From DASRSS01 sp963799045 (GTDB lineage: Bacteria; Actinomycetota; Actinomycetes; Mycobacteriales; Jatrophihabitantaceae), in assembly GCA_963799045.1 (NCBI GenBank), contig CAWCVN010000001.1, positions 310,001 through 374,000 of the forward strand: DNA of 64,000 nt. Reading direction: 5' to 3'. The notes beneath the pieces were generated by a model that searched no databases, had not been told where the DNA came from, and saw only the letters and a program-made list of their open reading frames with translations. Each line of letters opens with the position of its first letter. Position 1 is the stretch's first letter. The position numbers and the translations under genes are program-made. Below, one piece after another: positions 10,019 to 17,920 of the stretch.

Positions 10019-11494
10019 ATGACTGACTTTCCCGACGACGCCCGCCCGGCGGGCCTCGCCGCCGACCTTCCCGCCTTCCCGGCCGACAGCGCCGGCGATT
10101 ACGACCTCGAGGAGCGCCAGGCGCTGCGGCGCGTGGTGGGGCTGTCGACCGAGCTCAGCGACATCACCGAGGTCGAGTACCGGCAGCTTCGCCTCGAACG
10201 CGTCGTGCTGGTCGGCGTGTGGACCTCGCAGACGCTGGCCGAGGCCGAGCACTCCCTCGCCGAGCTCGCGAGGCTGGCCGAGACGGCGGGCTCCCTGGTG
10301 CTTGCGGGACTGATCCAGCGCCGCGACCGGCCCGATCCGGCCACCTACATCGGTGCCGGCAAGGCCCGCGAGCTGCGCGACATCGTGCTGGCCGAGGGCG
10401 CCGACACCGTGATCTGCGACGGCGAGCTCGCCCCTGGACAGCTGCGCCAGCTCGAGGACGTCGTCAAGGTCAAGGTCGTCGACCGCACCGCGCTGATCCT
10501 GGACATCTTCGCCCAGCACGCCCGGTCGAAGGAGGGTAAGGCCCAGGTCGAGCTGGCCCAGCTGCAGTACCTGCTGCCCCGGCTGCGCGGCTGGGGTGAG
10601 TCGCTGTCGCGGCAGGTCGGCGGCCGGGCCGCGGGCGGCCTTGGTATCGGTGGCCGTGGCCCCGGTGAGACCAAGATTGAGATCGACCGTCGTCGCATCA
10701 ACTCGCGGATGGCCAAGCTGCGCCGCGAGATCGCCGGGATGAAGACCGCCCGCGACGTCAAGCGCTCGAACCGGGTGCGCCGGCAGGTTCCCGCGGTCGC
10801 GCTCGCCGGCTACACCAACGCCGGCAAGTCCTCGCTGCTGAACCGGCTGACCGGTGCCGGCGTGCTGGTCGAGAACGCGCTGTTCGCGACGCTCGATCCC
10901 ACCGTGCGCCGCTGCCAGGCCGCGGACGGGCGGCCGTATACGCTCGCCGACACCGTCGGGTTCGTGCGGCACCTGCCCACCCAGCTGGTCGAGGCATTCC
11001 GCTCGACGCTGGAGGAAGTGGGCGAGGCGGACCTGATCCTGCACGTGGTCGACGCCTCCGATGCCGACCCCGAGGCGCAGATCATCGCGGTACGCACCGT
11101 CCTGGACGAGATCGACGATGACGGCGACGCCCCGCGGCACGACGCGGCGGCGGCGTTGCCCGAGCAGTTGGTGTTCAACAAGATCGATGCCGCGCACCCC
11201 GAGGCGTTGCTCCGGCTGCGCCGGCTGTTTCCGGACGCGGTGTTCGTCTCGGCCCGCTCGGGCGAGGGGATCGACGCCCTGCGGGCGTTGATCGAGACCA
11301 GGCTGCCCCGGCCGGAGGTCGAGGTCGACGTGCTGGTGCCCTACACCCGGGGCGACCTGGTCGCCCGCGTGCACGAGAGCGCCGAGGTGCTCGACACCGA
11401 GCACACCGCCGAGGGCACCGTGCTGCACGCCAGGGTGGACGCCGGCCTCGCGGCCGCGCTCGGGCCGTACAACCGCGTCGCAGGCGTAGGCTGA
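10019..11494 (+). CDS. hflX: Ribosome-associated GTPase HflX
   Basis: HflX binds the 50S subunit and splits stalled ribosomes under stress. The 491-residue protein has the HflX N-terminal domain (TYIGAGKARELRDIV; DRTALILDIFAQHARSKEGK), the Gly-rich linker GGRGPGETKIEIDRR and a G domain with G1 GYTNAGKSS, G3 DTVGFVRHLP and G4 NKID. ATG 10019 is preferred over GTG 10001 because it gives the usual N-terminus; a weak CACTAT lies 8 bases before it. tatA follows 31 bases downstream. Confidence 0.95.
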   Translation: MTDFPDDARPAGLAADLPAFPADSAGDYDLEERQALRRVVGLSTELSDITEVEYRQLRLERVVLVGVWTSQTLAEAEHSLAELARLAETAGSLVLAGLIQRRDRPDPATYIGAGKARELRDIVLAEGADTVICDGELAPGQLRQLEDVVKVKVVDRTALILDIFAQHARSKEGKAQVELAQLQYLLPRLRGWGESLSRQVGGRAAGGLGIGGRGPGETKIEIDRRRINSRMAKLRREIAGMKTARDVKRSNRVRRQVPAVALAGYTNAGKSSLLNRLTGAGVLVENALFATLDPTVRRCQAADGRPYTLADTVGFVRHLPTQLVEAFRSTLEEVGEADLILHVVDASDADPEAQIIAVRTVLDEIDDDGDAPRHDAAAALPEQLVFNKIDAAHPEALLRLRRLFPDAVFVSARSGEGIDALRALIETRLPRPEVEVDVLVPYTRGDLVARVHESAEVLDTEHTAEGTVLHARVDAGLAAALGPYNRVAGVG

Positions 11495-11525
11495 GACCGA
11501 ACGCGCACCGACGAGGAGAAGGTCC

Positions 11526-11840
11526 ATGTGGGACGCACCGTGGCACTGGGCGGTAGTTGCGCTCGTCGCCTTCGCTCTGTTCGGCGGCTACAAGAAGCTC
11601 CCCGAGGCCTCACGCTCCCTGGGCCGGTCACTGCGGATCTTCAAGACCGAGCTCAAGGGCCTCACCGACGACGACAATGCCCGTGAGCAGGCCGGTGAGC
11701 AGGCGCCGAACAAGGCCGAGGACGCTGCACACCAGCCCGGCGTGGGCCTGAGCAAGGACCGGGCCGACGGCTCGGCCACCGTTCCCGGAAATCGGCCCGC
11801 CGCGGGAGAACACCGCACCGACCCGCCCGCTGCCGGCTAG
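11526..11840 (+). CDS. tatA: Sec-independent translocase subunit TatA
   Basis: A 104-residue protein with one N-terminal membrane span (WAVVALVAFALFG), the TatA hinge FGGYKKLPEASRSLG and an amphipathic helix (RSLRIFKTELKGL), followed by a polar tail. TatA forms the pore of the twin-arginine pathway for folded proteins. The start has a GAGGAGA site. TatB and TatC are not in the window. It converges with lexA across 21 bases. Confidence 0.88.
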   Translation: MWDAPWHWAVVALVAFALFGGYKKLPEASRSLGRSLRIFKTELKGLTDDDNAREQAGEQAPNKAEDAAHQPGVGLSKDRADGSATVPGNRPAAGEHRTDPPAAG

Positions 11841-11861
11841 CGCGACCGCGTCCGGCCCCGT

Positions 11862-12656
11862 TCAGACCCGCCGGAGCACGGAGACGACCCGCCCCAGGAT
11901 GGTCGCCTCGTCGGCCGGGATGGGGGAGTAGGCCGGGTTCTGCGGCACCAGCCAGGCGTGACCGTCGCGGCGCTGCAGCGTCTTCACCGTGGCCTCGCCG
12001 TCGATCATCGCCGCGACGATCGTGCCGTTGTCGGCATCGGACTGCTGGCGGACGACCACCCAGTCCCCGTTCGCGATCGCGGCCTCGATCATCGAGTCGC
12101 CAGTGACGCGCAGCAGGAACAGGCTGCCGCTCGTCGGGTCGCCGACCAGCTCCTTCGGCAGCGGGAAGACGTCCTCGATCATCTGCTCGGCGAGGATCGG
12201 CCCGCCCGCGGCGATGCGGCCGACGACCGGGACGAACACGGGCGCGCTTCCACGCGGCGCGTCCTCGGACACCGCCAGCGCCCGGCGCGCCGCCTTCGGC
12301 TTGTCCGCGCCGCCGGTGCGGACGTCCACCGCGCGGGGGCGGTTGGGGTCGCGGCGCAGGAAGCCCTTGCGTTCGAGCATGGCGAGCTGGTGCGCGACGC
12401 TGGAGGTGGACGCCAGGCCGGCCGACTCGCAGATCTCGCGGATGCTCGGCGGGTAGCCGCGACGTTCGACGGAGTCGCGGATGACGTCGAGGATCGCCTG
12501 CTGACGGCGGGTCAAGCCGGTGACCGGGTCGGGCAGCTCGGTGACCTTCGGGCGGCCGGGCCTGCGGCGCTCCTGGGGTGCGGGCTCGTCCGCCTTGGCC
12601 GCGGCGCGGCTGCCTGCGCGGGCGGTGCTCTTGCGAGCGGGATTCTTGTCAGGCAT
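11862..12656 (-). CDS. lexA: SOS repressor LexA
   Basis: LexA represses SOS genes and self-cleaves when RecA is activated. The 264-residue protein has a winged helix (LTRRQQAILDVIRDS; SIREICESAGLASTSSVAHQL at about 71-91), the Ala150-Gly151 cleavage bond (VGRIAAGGP), catalytic Ser188 (GDSMIEAA) and Lys225 (EATVKTL). The N-terminus has a 35-residue Lys/Ala/Arg-rich extension, common in actinobacteria. A GGAGA site precedes ATG 12656. Three LexA-box-like sequences lie between it and the divergent LysM gene. Confidence 0.97.
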   Translation of the reverse strand: MPDKNPARKSTARAGSRAAAKADEPAPQERRRPGRPKVTELPDPVTGLTRRQQAILDVIRDSVERRGYPPSIREICESAGLASTSSVAHQLAMLERKGFLRRDPNRPRAVDVRTGGADKPKAARRALAVSEDAPRGSAPVFVPVVGRIAAGGPILAEQMIEDVFPLPKELVGDPTSGSLFLLRVTGDSMIEAAIANGDWVVVRQQSDADNGTIVAAMIDGEATVKTLQRRDGHAWLVPQNPAYSPIPADEATILGRVVSVLRRV

Positions 12657-12731
12657 GTGAACGATCTCCTCAGCCGCTGCGTCTACCTGCGTTCGTCTGC
12701 GGCCTCACCGTATCGGAATAGCGCGGCTGTT

Positions 12732-12747
12732 CCAAACAGTTGTTCGA
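12732..12747 (-). promoter_or_regulatory. Imperfect LexA (SOS) box before lexA
   Basis: CCAAACAGTTGTTCGA matches the actinobacterial SOS box TCGAAC-N4-GTTCGA in the right half and in 4 of 6 bases of the left half. It lies 76 bases upstream of lexA, suited to autorepression. Confidence 0.6.
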
Positions 12748-12796
12748 ACGACACGCCGAGCTGCGATGGAGATTGTCGGACCCGGCTGGTAGACAT

Positions 12797-12812
12797 TCGA
12801 ATGAGCATTCGA
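12797..12812 (+). promoter_or_regulatory. LexA (SOS) box 1 of the LysM gene
   Basis: TCGAATGAGCATTCGA is an uninterrupted dyad (6+4+6) differing from consensus by one symmetric base pair. It directly abuts the next box. Confidence 0.75.
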
Positions 12813-12828
12813 TCGAACGCCTGTTCGA
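12813..12828 (+). promoter_or_regulatory. LexA (SOS) box 2 of the LysM gene
   Basis: TCGAACGCCTGTTCGA matches TCGAAC-N4-GTTCGA in every fixed position. It ends 15 bases before TACTGT (12844-12849), a plausible -10 for the LysM gene, so LexA here would cover the -35 region. Confidence 0.9.
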
Positions 12829-12870
12829 CCGGGTGCCCGGGCCTACTGTCCCCGTGATCGAGGAGTCGTC

Positions 12871-13269
12871 ATGTCCGTCGCTACCGAGTTCGCGCCGGTC
12901 GTCTTCATACCCGAGCGTGCCCGCCCGGCACGCCCGGAGGCAACCGTCACCACGCTGCACGCGCCGTACGAGGCCTCGATCGCGCCGCCGCTGCGGCTGA
13001 CCCGCCGCGGGATCCTGGTCGTCGCGGCGCTGGCCGGCGCCCTGGCCGGCGCCGTGATGTGGCTCGCCGCGCTGTCCGCGCCGGCCGCCACCGCGCCGGC
13101 CACCACTGCACCGGCGCGTGTTGCCGTGCACGCCGGTGACACGCTGTGGTCGATCGCGGGCCGGGTCGCGCCCGGCTCGGATCCCCGCGCCGAGGTCGCC
13201 ACTCTGCAGCGGTTGAACCACCTCTCCGGCGCCGTGCTGCGGCCGGGCCAGGTGCTGCGGACGCGGTGA
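12871..13269 (+). CDS. SOS-induced LysM membrane protein (ChiZ/YneA-like)
   Basis: A 132-residue protein: cytoplasmic N-terminus, one membrane span (ILVVAALAGALAGAVMWLAAL, about 48-68), an Ala/Pro/Thr linker and a C-terminal LysM peptidoglycan-binding domain (VHAGDTLWSIAGRV...LQRLNHLSGAVLRPGQVL). Its position opposite lexA and its architecture match Rv2719c (ChiZ) of Mycobacterium and, functionally, YneA/DivS: small SOS proteins that stop division at the septum. The tandem LexA boxes support strong SOS control. A GAGGAG site precedes ATG 12871. The division role is inferred from context. Confidence 0.82.
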   Translation: MSVATEFAPVVFIPERARPARPEATVTTLHAPYEASIAPPLRLTRRGILVVAALAGALAGAVMWLAALSAPAATAPATTAPARVAVHAGDTLWSIAGRVAPGSDPRAEVATLQRLNHLSGAVLRPGQVLRTR

Positions 13270-13363
13270 CCAGGTCGGTGCAGGCCGTTCACGGTCGATG
13301 TGACGCCGGACACGCCGACCGGTCGCAACGTGCTTGCGCATCGGCGGCGGGCGTCCTAACCTA

Positions 13364-13379
13364 CCCCTAGATGTAGTAG
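13364..13379 (+). promoter_or_regulatory. NrdR box
   Basis: The core CTAGATGTAG (13367-13376) fits the NrdR consensus core CWATATWTAG-like palindrome at its outer CTA/TAG triplets. It lies 189 bases before nrdR, fitting autoregulation of nrdR-nrdJ. I did not find the second box usually placed one to three turns away. Confidence 0.55.
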
Positions 13380-13394
13380 TTACACGGATGTTCT

Positions 13395-13480
13395 TCGTCC
13401 ACAGGTTGGGTTTGGCTATCCACCGCTCATCCACAAGAGCGGGCCGCGCCGTCCCCACGTTGTCGACAGGTTCGTCCACA
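13395..13480 (+). promoter_or_regulatory. Cluster of DnaA-box-like 9-mers before nrdR
   Basis: Four 9-mers differ from TTGTCCACA or TTATCCACA by one base, all in the same orientation: TCGTCCACA (13395), TCATCCACA (13427), TTGTCGACA (13460) and TCGTCCACA (13472). A weaker one, CTATCCACC, is at 13416. They fill the leader between the NrdR box and nrdR. Confidence 0.45.
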
Positions 13481-13564
13481 TCCCGGCCCGGCGAACCAGG
13501 CGGGACCGGGACCAATCCGGCGTACGGCCGGGGGACTGTCGCGAGACGAAAGGAGGTGGCTGCG

Positions 13565-14026
13565 ATGCGGTGCCCGTACTGCCGCCACCCCGACTCGCGC
13601 GTGGTCGACTCGCGGGAGCAGGACGAGGGCCAGGCGATCCGACGGCGTCGTTCCTGCCAGGAATGCGGGCGCCGGTTCACCACGATCGAGGAGGCCACCC
13701 TCGCGGTGATCAAGCGCAGCGGCGTCACCGAGCCGTTCAGCCGCGCGAAGGTCATCAGCGGCGTGCGACGCGCCTGCCAGGGCCGCCCGGTCGACGAGGA
13801 CGCGCTGGCCCAGCTCGCACAGACCGTCGAGGAGACCATCCGCGCCAACGGCGTGGCCGAGGTCAACAGCGACGAGGTCGGGTTGGCGATCCTCGGCCCG
13901 CTGCGTGAGCTCGACGAGGTGGCTTACCTGCGCTTCGCCAGCGTCTACCAGGCGTTCAGCTCGGTCGAGGACTTCGAGAAGGCGATCAGCGAGCTACGCG
14001 GCGAGCAGTCTCCGCACGGCCCCTGA
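13565..14026 (+). CDS. nrdR: Transcriptional repressor NrdR
   Basis: NrdR senses dATP/ATP and represses ribonucleotide reductase genes. The 153-residue protein has the zinc ribbon Cys3-Pro-Tyr-Cys6 and Cys31-Gln-Glu-Cys34, then the ATP-cone (AVIKRSGVTEPFSRAKVISG). ATG 13565 follows an AAAGGAGG site and gives the invariant MRCPYC start. nrdJ lies 112 bases downstream on the same strand, as in Streptomyces. Confidence 0.97.
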   Translation: MRCPYCRHPDSRVVDSREQDEGQAIRRRRSCQECGRRFTTIEEATLAVIKRSGVTEPFSRAKVISGVRRACQGRPVDEDALAQLAQTVEETIRANGVAEVNSDEVGLAILGPLRELDEVAYLRFASVYQAFSSVEDFEKAISELRGEQSPHGP

Positions 14027-14138
14027 CCCGCTCGGACGGCATCGGACGGCGGTGCGCCGTCCGCCCAGACACCGCACCAACCGCACAACCCTGCACAACC
14101 CCCGGCACGATCAGCGACCCGCGTGAGAGGACCAAGGC

Positions 14139-16988
14139 ATGACCGAGGCGACGGACAAGACGGCGAAGGCGACGACAGGCGCGGCGGCGGCCAAGACCAG
14201 CCCGCGCGGTCAGGGCCTGGTGATCGAGCGCGTCTACACCTCGCCCGGCGTCCATCCCTATGCCGAGGTGACCTGGGAGCGCCGCGACGTGGTGATGACG
14301 AACTGGCGCGACGGCTCGATCAACTTCGAGCAGCGCGGCGTCGAGTTCCCCGACTTCTGGTCGGTGAACGCGACCAACATCGTCACCACCAAGTACTTCC
14401 GTGGCGCCGTCGGCACCGATCAGCGCGAGTGGTCGCTTCGCCAGCTGATCGACCGCGTGGTGCGCAAGTACCGCGCAACCGGTGAGCAGGAGGGGTACTT
14501 CCGTTCGGTCGACGACGCGGAGATCTTCGAGCACGAACTGACCTGGATGTTGCTGCACCAGGTGTTCAGCTTCAACTCGCCGGTGTGGTTCAACGTGGGC
14601 ACGACCTCGCCGCAACAGGTCAGCGCCTGCTTCATCCTGGCCGTCGACGACACGATGGACTCGATCCTGAACTGGTACCGCGAGGAAGGGCTGATCTTCA
14701 AGGGCGGCTCGGGTGCGGGTCTGAATCTCTCGCGCATTCGCTCGTCGAAGGAGCTGCTGTCCTCGGGCGGCACCGCCTCCGGCCCGGTGAGCTTCATGCG
14801 CGGTGCCGACGCGTCCGCGGGCACGATCAAGTCCGGCGGCGCCACCCGGCGTGCGGCGAAGATGGTAGTGCTCGACGTCGACCACCCCGACGTGGAGGAG
14901 TTCATCCAGACGAAGGCGCGCGAGGAGGACAAGATCCGCGTGCTTCGTGACGCCGGGTACGACATGGACCTCGGCGGCCACGACATCACCAGCGTGCAGT
15001 ATCAGAACGCCAACAACTCGGTGCGGGTCAGCGACGAGTTCATGCGCGCTGTCGAGGACAGCACCGAGTTCGGCCTGCGCGCGCGCAGCACGGGCGAGGT
15101 GATCGAGACCGTCGGGGCCCGGGACCTGTTCGGCAAGATCGCCAAGGCGGCGTGGGAGTGCGCCGACCCCGGCATCCAGTACGACGACACGATCAACGAT
15201 TGGCACACCAACCCGGAGACCGGCCGGATCACGGCGTCCAACCCGTGCTCGGAGTACATGAGCTTGGACAACACGTCCTGCAACCTTGCGTCGCTGAACC
15301 TGATGAAGTTCCTGACCGACGACAACCGCTTCGACATCACGCGGTTCGTCAAGGCCGTCGAACTGATCATCACTGCGATGGACATCTCGATCTGCTTCGC
15401 AGACTTCCCGACCGATTCGATCGGCGTCAACACCCGGGCGTACCGCCAGTTGGGCATCGGCTACGCCAACCTCGGCGCGCTGCTGATGGCGACGGCGCAC
15501 GCCTACGACTCCGACGGCGGTCGCGCGCTGGCGGCCGCGATCACCTCGCTGATGACGGGCACCTCCTACCGCCGCTCGGCCGAACTGGCGGGGATCGTCG
15601 GTCCGTACGACGGCTTCGCCCGCAACGCCGCCGCGCACGCTCGGGTGATGCGCAAGCATGCCGCTGCGAACGACGACGCCCGCCGCATGCACGACCTCGA
15701 CCGTGAGATCTTCGCCGCGGCCGGCGAGCAGTGGTCGACCGGCAACAAGATCGGTGAGAAGAACGGCTGGCGCAACGCGCAGGCATCGGTGCTCGCACCC
15801 ACCGGCACGATCGGGCTGATGATGGACTGCGATACCACCGGGATCGAACCCGACCTCGCACTGGTGAAGTTCAAGAAGCTCGTCGGCGGTGGCTCGATGG
15901 AGATCGTCAACCAGACGGTGCCGCGCGCGTTGCGGGCGCTCGGCTACCAGCAGGAGCAGGTCGAGGCGATCGTGGAATACATCGCCGGGCAGGGGCACGT
16001 CATCGACGCCCCCGGCCTCAAGCCCGAACACTACGAGGTCTTCGACTGCGCGATGGGCAAGCGCGCCATCAAGCCGATGGGCCACGTGCGGATGATGGCC
16101 GCCTGCCAGCCGTTCCTGTCCGGCGCCATCTCCAAGACGGTGAACCTGCCCGAGTCGGCGACGGTGGAGGAGATCGCCGACGTCTACTTCCAGGGCTGGA
16201 AGCTGGGGCTGAAGGCGCTGGCCGTCTACCGCGACAACTGCAAGGTGGGGCAGCCGCTCTCGGCGGGCAAGAACGAGACGTCCGCCGCTGCGGCCGAGGT
16301 GGTGGCCGAGGCCCGGCCGATCCGCAAGCGGCTACCGAAGGCGCGGCCGTCGCGCACAACCTCGTTCACCGTCGGCGGTGCCGAGGGGTACATGACCGCC
16401 GGCTCCTACCCCGACGACGGTCTCGGTGAGGTGTTCCTCAAGCTCGGCAAGCAGGGCTCGACGCTGGCCGGCGTCATGGACGCCTTCTCGATTGCGATCT
16501 CGATCGCGCTGCAGCACGGTGTGCCGCTCGAGACGTACGTGCAGAAGTTCACCAACATGCGCTTCGAGCCGGCCGGTCTGACCGACGACCCGGACATCCG
16601 GATGGCGCAGTCGATCCTCGACTACATCTTCCGCCGGCTGGCGTTGGACTACCTGCCCTTCGAGACCCGTTCGGCGCTGGGTATCCACACCGCCGAGGAG
16701 CGCACCCGGCAGCTCGAGACCGGTTCGTACGCGCCCGTCGACAACGACCAGGACGACGACCTCGACTTCGAGTCGCTGGCGCAGTCGGTGCCTACGGCCA
16801 GGGCGGTCGAGGAGGATGCGTCGGCCAAGCCGGCACCGCTGTCCGCGCACAGCTCGACCGAGCTGCTGGAGTCGATCACCGGCTCCTCGGCCGATGCGCC
16901 GCTGTGCATGAACTGCGGGACGAAGATGCGTCCCGCCGGCTCCTGCTTCGTCTGCGAAGGCTGCGGCAGCACCAGCGGCTGCAGCTGA
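14139..16988 (+). CDS. nrdJ: Adenosylcobalamin-dependent ribonucleotide reductase
   Basis: Class II reductase converting ribonucleotides to deoxyribonucleotides with B12 and without oxygen. The 949-residue chain shows active-site segments SACFILAVDD, the NPCSEYMSLDNTSCNLASLN motif with radical Cys and conserved Asn/Glu, PTGTIGLMMDCDTTGIEPD, and a C-terminal zinc-ribbon (CMNCGTKM...CFVCEGCG) with the shuttle cysteines at the very end. Length matches the long actinobacterial NrdJ. A GAGAGGA site precedes ATG 14139. No cobalamin riboswitch is recognisable in the 112-base nrdR-nrdJ gap. It forms an operon with nrdR. Confidence 0.97.
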   Translation: MTEATDKTAKATTGAAAAKTSPRGQGLVIERVYTSPGVHPYAEVTWERRDVVMTNWRDGSINFEQRGVEFPDFWSVNATNIVTTKYFRGAVGTDQREWSLRQLIDRVVRKYRATGEQEGYFRSVDDAEIFEHELTWMLLHQVFSFNSPVWFNVGTTSPQQVSACFILAVDDTMDSILNWYREEGLIFKGGSGAGLNLSRIRSSKELLSSGGTASGPVSFMRGADASAGTIKSGGATRRAAKMVVLDVDHPDVEEFIQTKAREEDKIRVLRDAGYDMDLGGHDITSVQYQNANNSVRVSDEFMRAVEDSTEFGLRARSTGEVIETVGARDLFGKIAKAAWECADPGIQYDDTINDWHTNPETGRITASNPCSEYMSLDNTSCNLASLNLMKFLTDDNRFDITRFVKAVELIITAMDISICFADFPTDSIGVNTRAYRQLGIGYANLGALLMATAHAYDSDGGRALAAAITSLMTGTSYRRSAELAGIVGPYDGFARNAAAHARVMRKHAAANDDARRMHDLDREIFAAAGEQWSTGNKIGEKNGWRNAQASVLAPTGTIGLMMDCDTTGIEPDLALVKFKKLVGGGSMEIVNQTVPRALRALGYQQEQVEAIVEYIAGQGHVIDAPGLKPEHYEVFDCAMGKRAIKPMGHVRMMAACQPFLSGAISKTVNLPESATVEEIADVYFQGWKLGLKALAVYRDNCKVGQPLSAGKNETSAAAAEVVAEARPIRKRLPKARPSRTTSFTVGGAEGYMTAGSYPDDGLGEVFLKLGKQGSTLAGVMDAFSIAISIALQHGVPLETYVQKFTNMRFEPAGLTDDPDIRMAQSILDYIFRRLALDYLPFETRSALGIHTAEERTRQLETGSYAPVDNDQDDDLDFESLAQSVPTARAVEEDASAKPAPLSAHSSTELLESITGSSADAPLCMNCGTKMRPAGSCFVCEGCGSTSGCS

Positions 16989-17008
16989 CGATCACCGACA
17001 CCTCCTGA

Positions 17009-17065
17009 CCTTGTGCGGTCCGGGGCCGTGGGGACCACCCCACAGTGGCCTTGGGCCGCACAAGG
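17009..17065 (+). terminator. nrdJ terminator hairpin
   Basis: Outer arms CCTTGTGCGG (17009) and CCGCACAAGG (17056) are perfect complements, and inside them GTGGGG/CCCCAC closes on the loop ACCA. It starts 20 bases after the nrdJ stop. No U-tract follows, as is common in actinobacteria. Confidence 0.75.
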
Positions 17066-17072
17066 CTGTCGC

Positions 17073-17122
17073 CCTTTGACATGCGCTAGCGGTGCTCTGA
17101 CCCCACCACCGCATGTCAAAGG
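17073..17122. repeat. Perfect 13-bp inverted repeat over a start codon
   Basis: CCTTTGACATGCG (17073-17085) and CGCATGTCAAAGG (17110-17122) are exact complements separated by 24 bases. Each arm carries TTGACA reading inward. The right arm contains the ATG (17113) of the next frame, so an RNA hairpin would hide that start. Confidence 0.8.
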
Positions 17123-17403
17123 TAGTGAACGTCCGCCTCTCGGTGCGTCATGATGACGCCGCGCTGGCCGTGCGTGCCGGCGTGCGCGCGACGCTTCGAA
17201 TCGAGCGCGCGGAGACTACCGGCATCGAGCCCTCGGACCACGGCGTACGAATCCGGTACCTGCGGGATGGTCGCAAATGCAGCGTGACGGCCGAGGAGCT
17301 GTCAAGGGTGCGCCGAACTCGCTCACTGGTCCGACTGCTCGGACGGACCTCCTGGGCCGAGGAGATCGTCCAGCGCCCCGACCCAAGGCCCGGCGACAGG
17401 TAG
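17113..17403 (+). CDS. Hypothetical protein, 96 residues
   Basis: I do not recognise a family. The predicted protein is basic and soluble (MSKVVNVRLSVRHDD, then RIRYLRDGRKCSVTAEELSRV), with no signal peptide or membrane span. The segment GVRIRYLRDGRKCSVTAEEL looks like two beta strands and a turn, as in small SH3- or KOW-like folds, but this is a guess. ATG 17113 lies inside a perfect inverted repeat and has no ribosome-binding site, so the true start may be an internal GTG. GC content and codon use match the neighbours. Confidence 0.45.
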   Translation: MSKVVNVRLSVRHDDAALAVRAGVRATLRIERAETTGIEPSDHGVRIRYLRDGRKCSVTAEELSRVRRTRSLVRLLGRTSWAEEIVQRPDPRPGDR

Positions 17404-17602
17404 CAGCGCCCGCGATGTTGTCGGATGCGGATCGGCACGGCTGATCCCCGCGCGGTCAGCAGCCTGCCGGGCAGGCAGACAGCTCGGCACATGCGTGATG
17501 CGGACGTTCGACCCGGTCGCTACGGGACGAAACGCACTGGCGTCCGCTCCCGGCCGGCCCGATGGTCGAAAGGTCCCGGGGTCCCGCGAGGAGGGTGGCG
17601 CC

Positions 17603-17788
17603 ATGAAGCACGGTCACACATGGATGTTCCGGGTCCTGGTCGGTGGCTTGCTCGTCGGATTGACGATCGTGGCCAGCCCCATCATCTTTGTCTTATTGGT
17701 CCTGATCGGCCCGCCGATCCTGCTACTGATCTTGTCCGCGCGCGCCGTGTTCGGTGGGCGGTCTGCACGTATCGCCCCGCACAGGTAA
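17603..17788 (+). CDS. Small membrane protein, 61 residues
   Basis: ATG 17603 is preceded by a strong AGGAGGGTGG site. Two hydrophobic segments (VLVGGLLVGLTIVASPIIFV and LLVLIGPPILLLILSARAVF) are joined by almost no loop, and the short tail is basic. No homologous family is recognised. Just downstream is a 15-bp perfect hairpin, so it is likely a separate short transcript. Small hydrophobic proteins of this shape include toxins and regulators of membrane enzymes, but nothing here decides. Confidence 0.5.
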   Translation: MKHGHTWMFRVLVGGLLVGLTIVASPIIFVLLVLIGPPILLLILSARAVFGGRSARIAPHR

Positions 17789-17817
17789 TTGCGCCCCTGT
17801 CCCTGAGTTGGAGCGGC

Positions 17818-17857
17818 GCCGGGCAGGGCAGGCCAGGACAAACCTGCCCTGCCCGGC
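17818..17857. terminator. Bidirectional terminator hairpin
   Basis: Arms of 15 bases (GCCGGGCAGGGCAGG, 17818-17832; complement 17843-17857) pair without mismatch around a 10-base loop. It separates the 61-residue membrane protein gene from the convergent crystallin-like gene. Confidence 0.85.
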
Positions 17858-17920
17858 AGCCAGGGACTACGCGACTGCGGGGGATCGGTCCGCCGTCGCG
17901 CACTGAAAGCTCATCGCGCG

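Noticed and set aside
14027..14138. Cobalamin riboswitch before nrdJ
   Set aside because: The gap is only 112 bases and lacks a B12-box-like core or the multi-stem layout.
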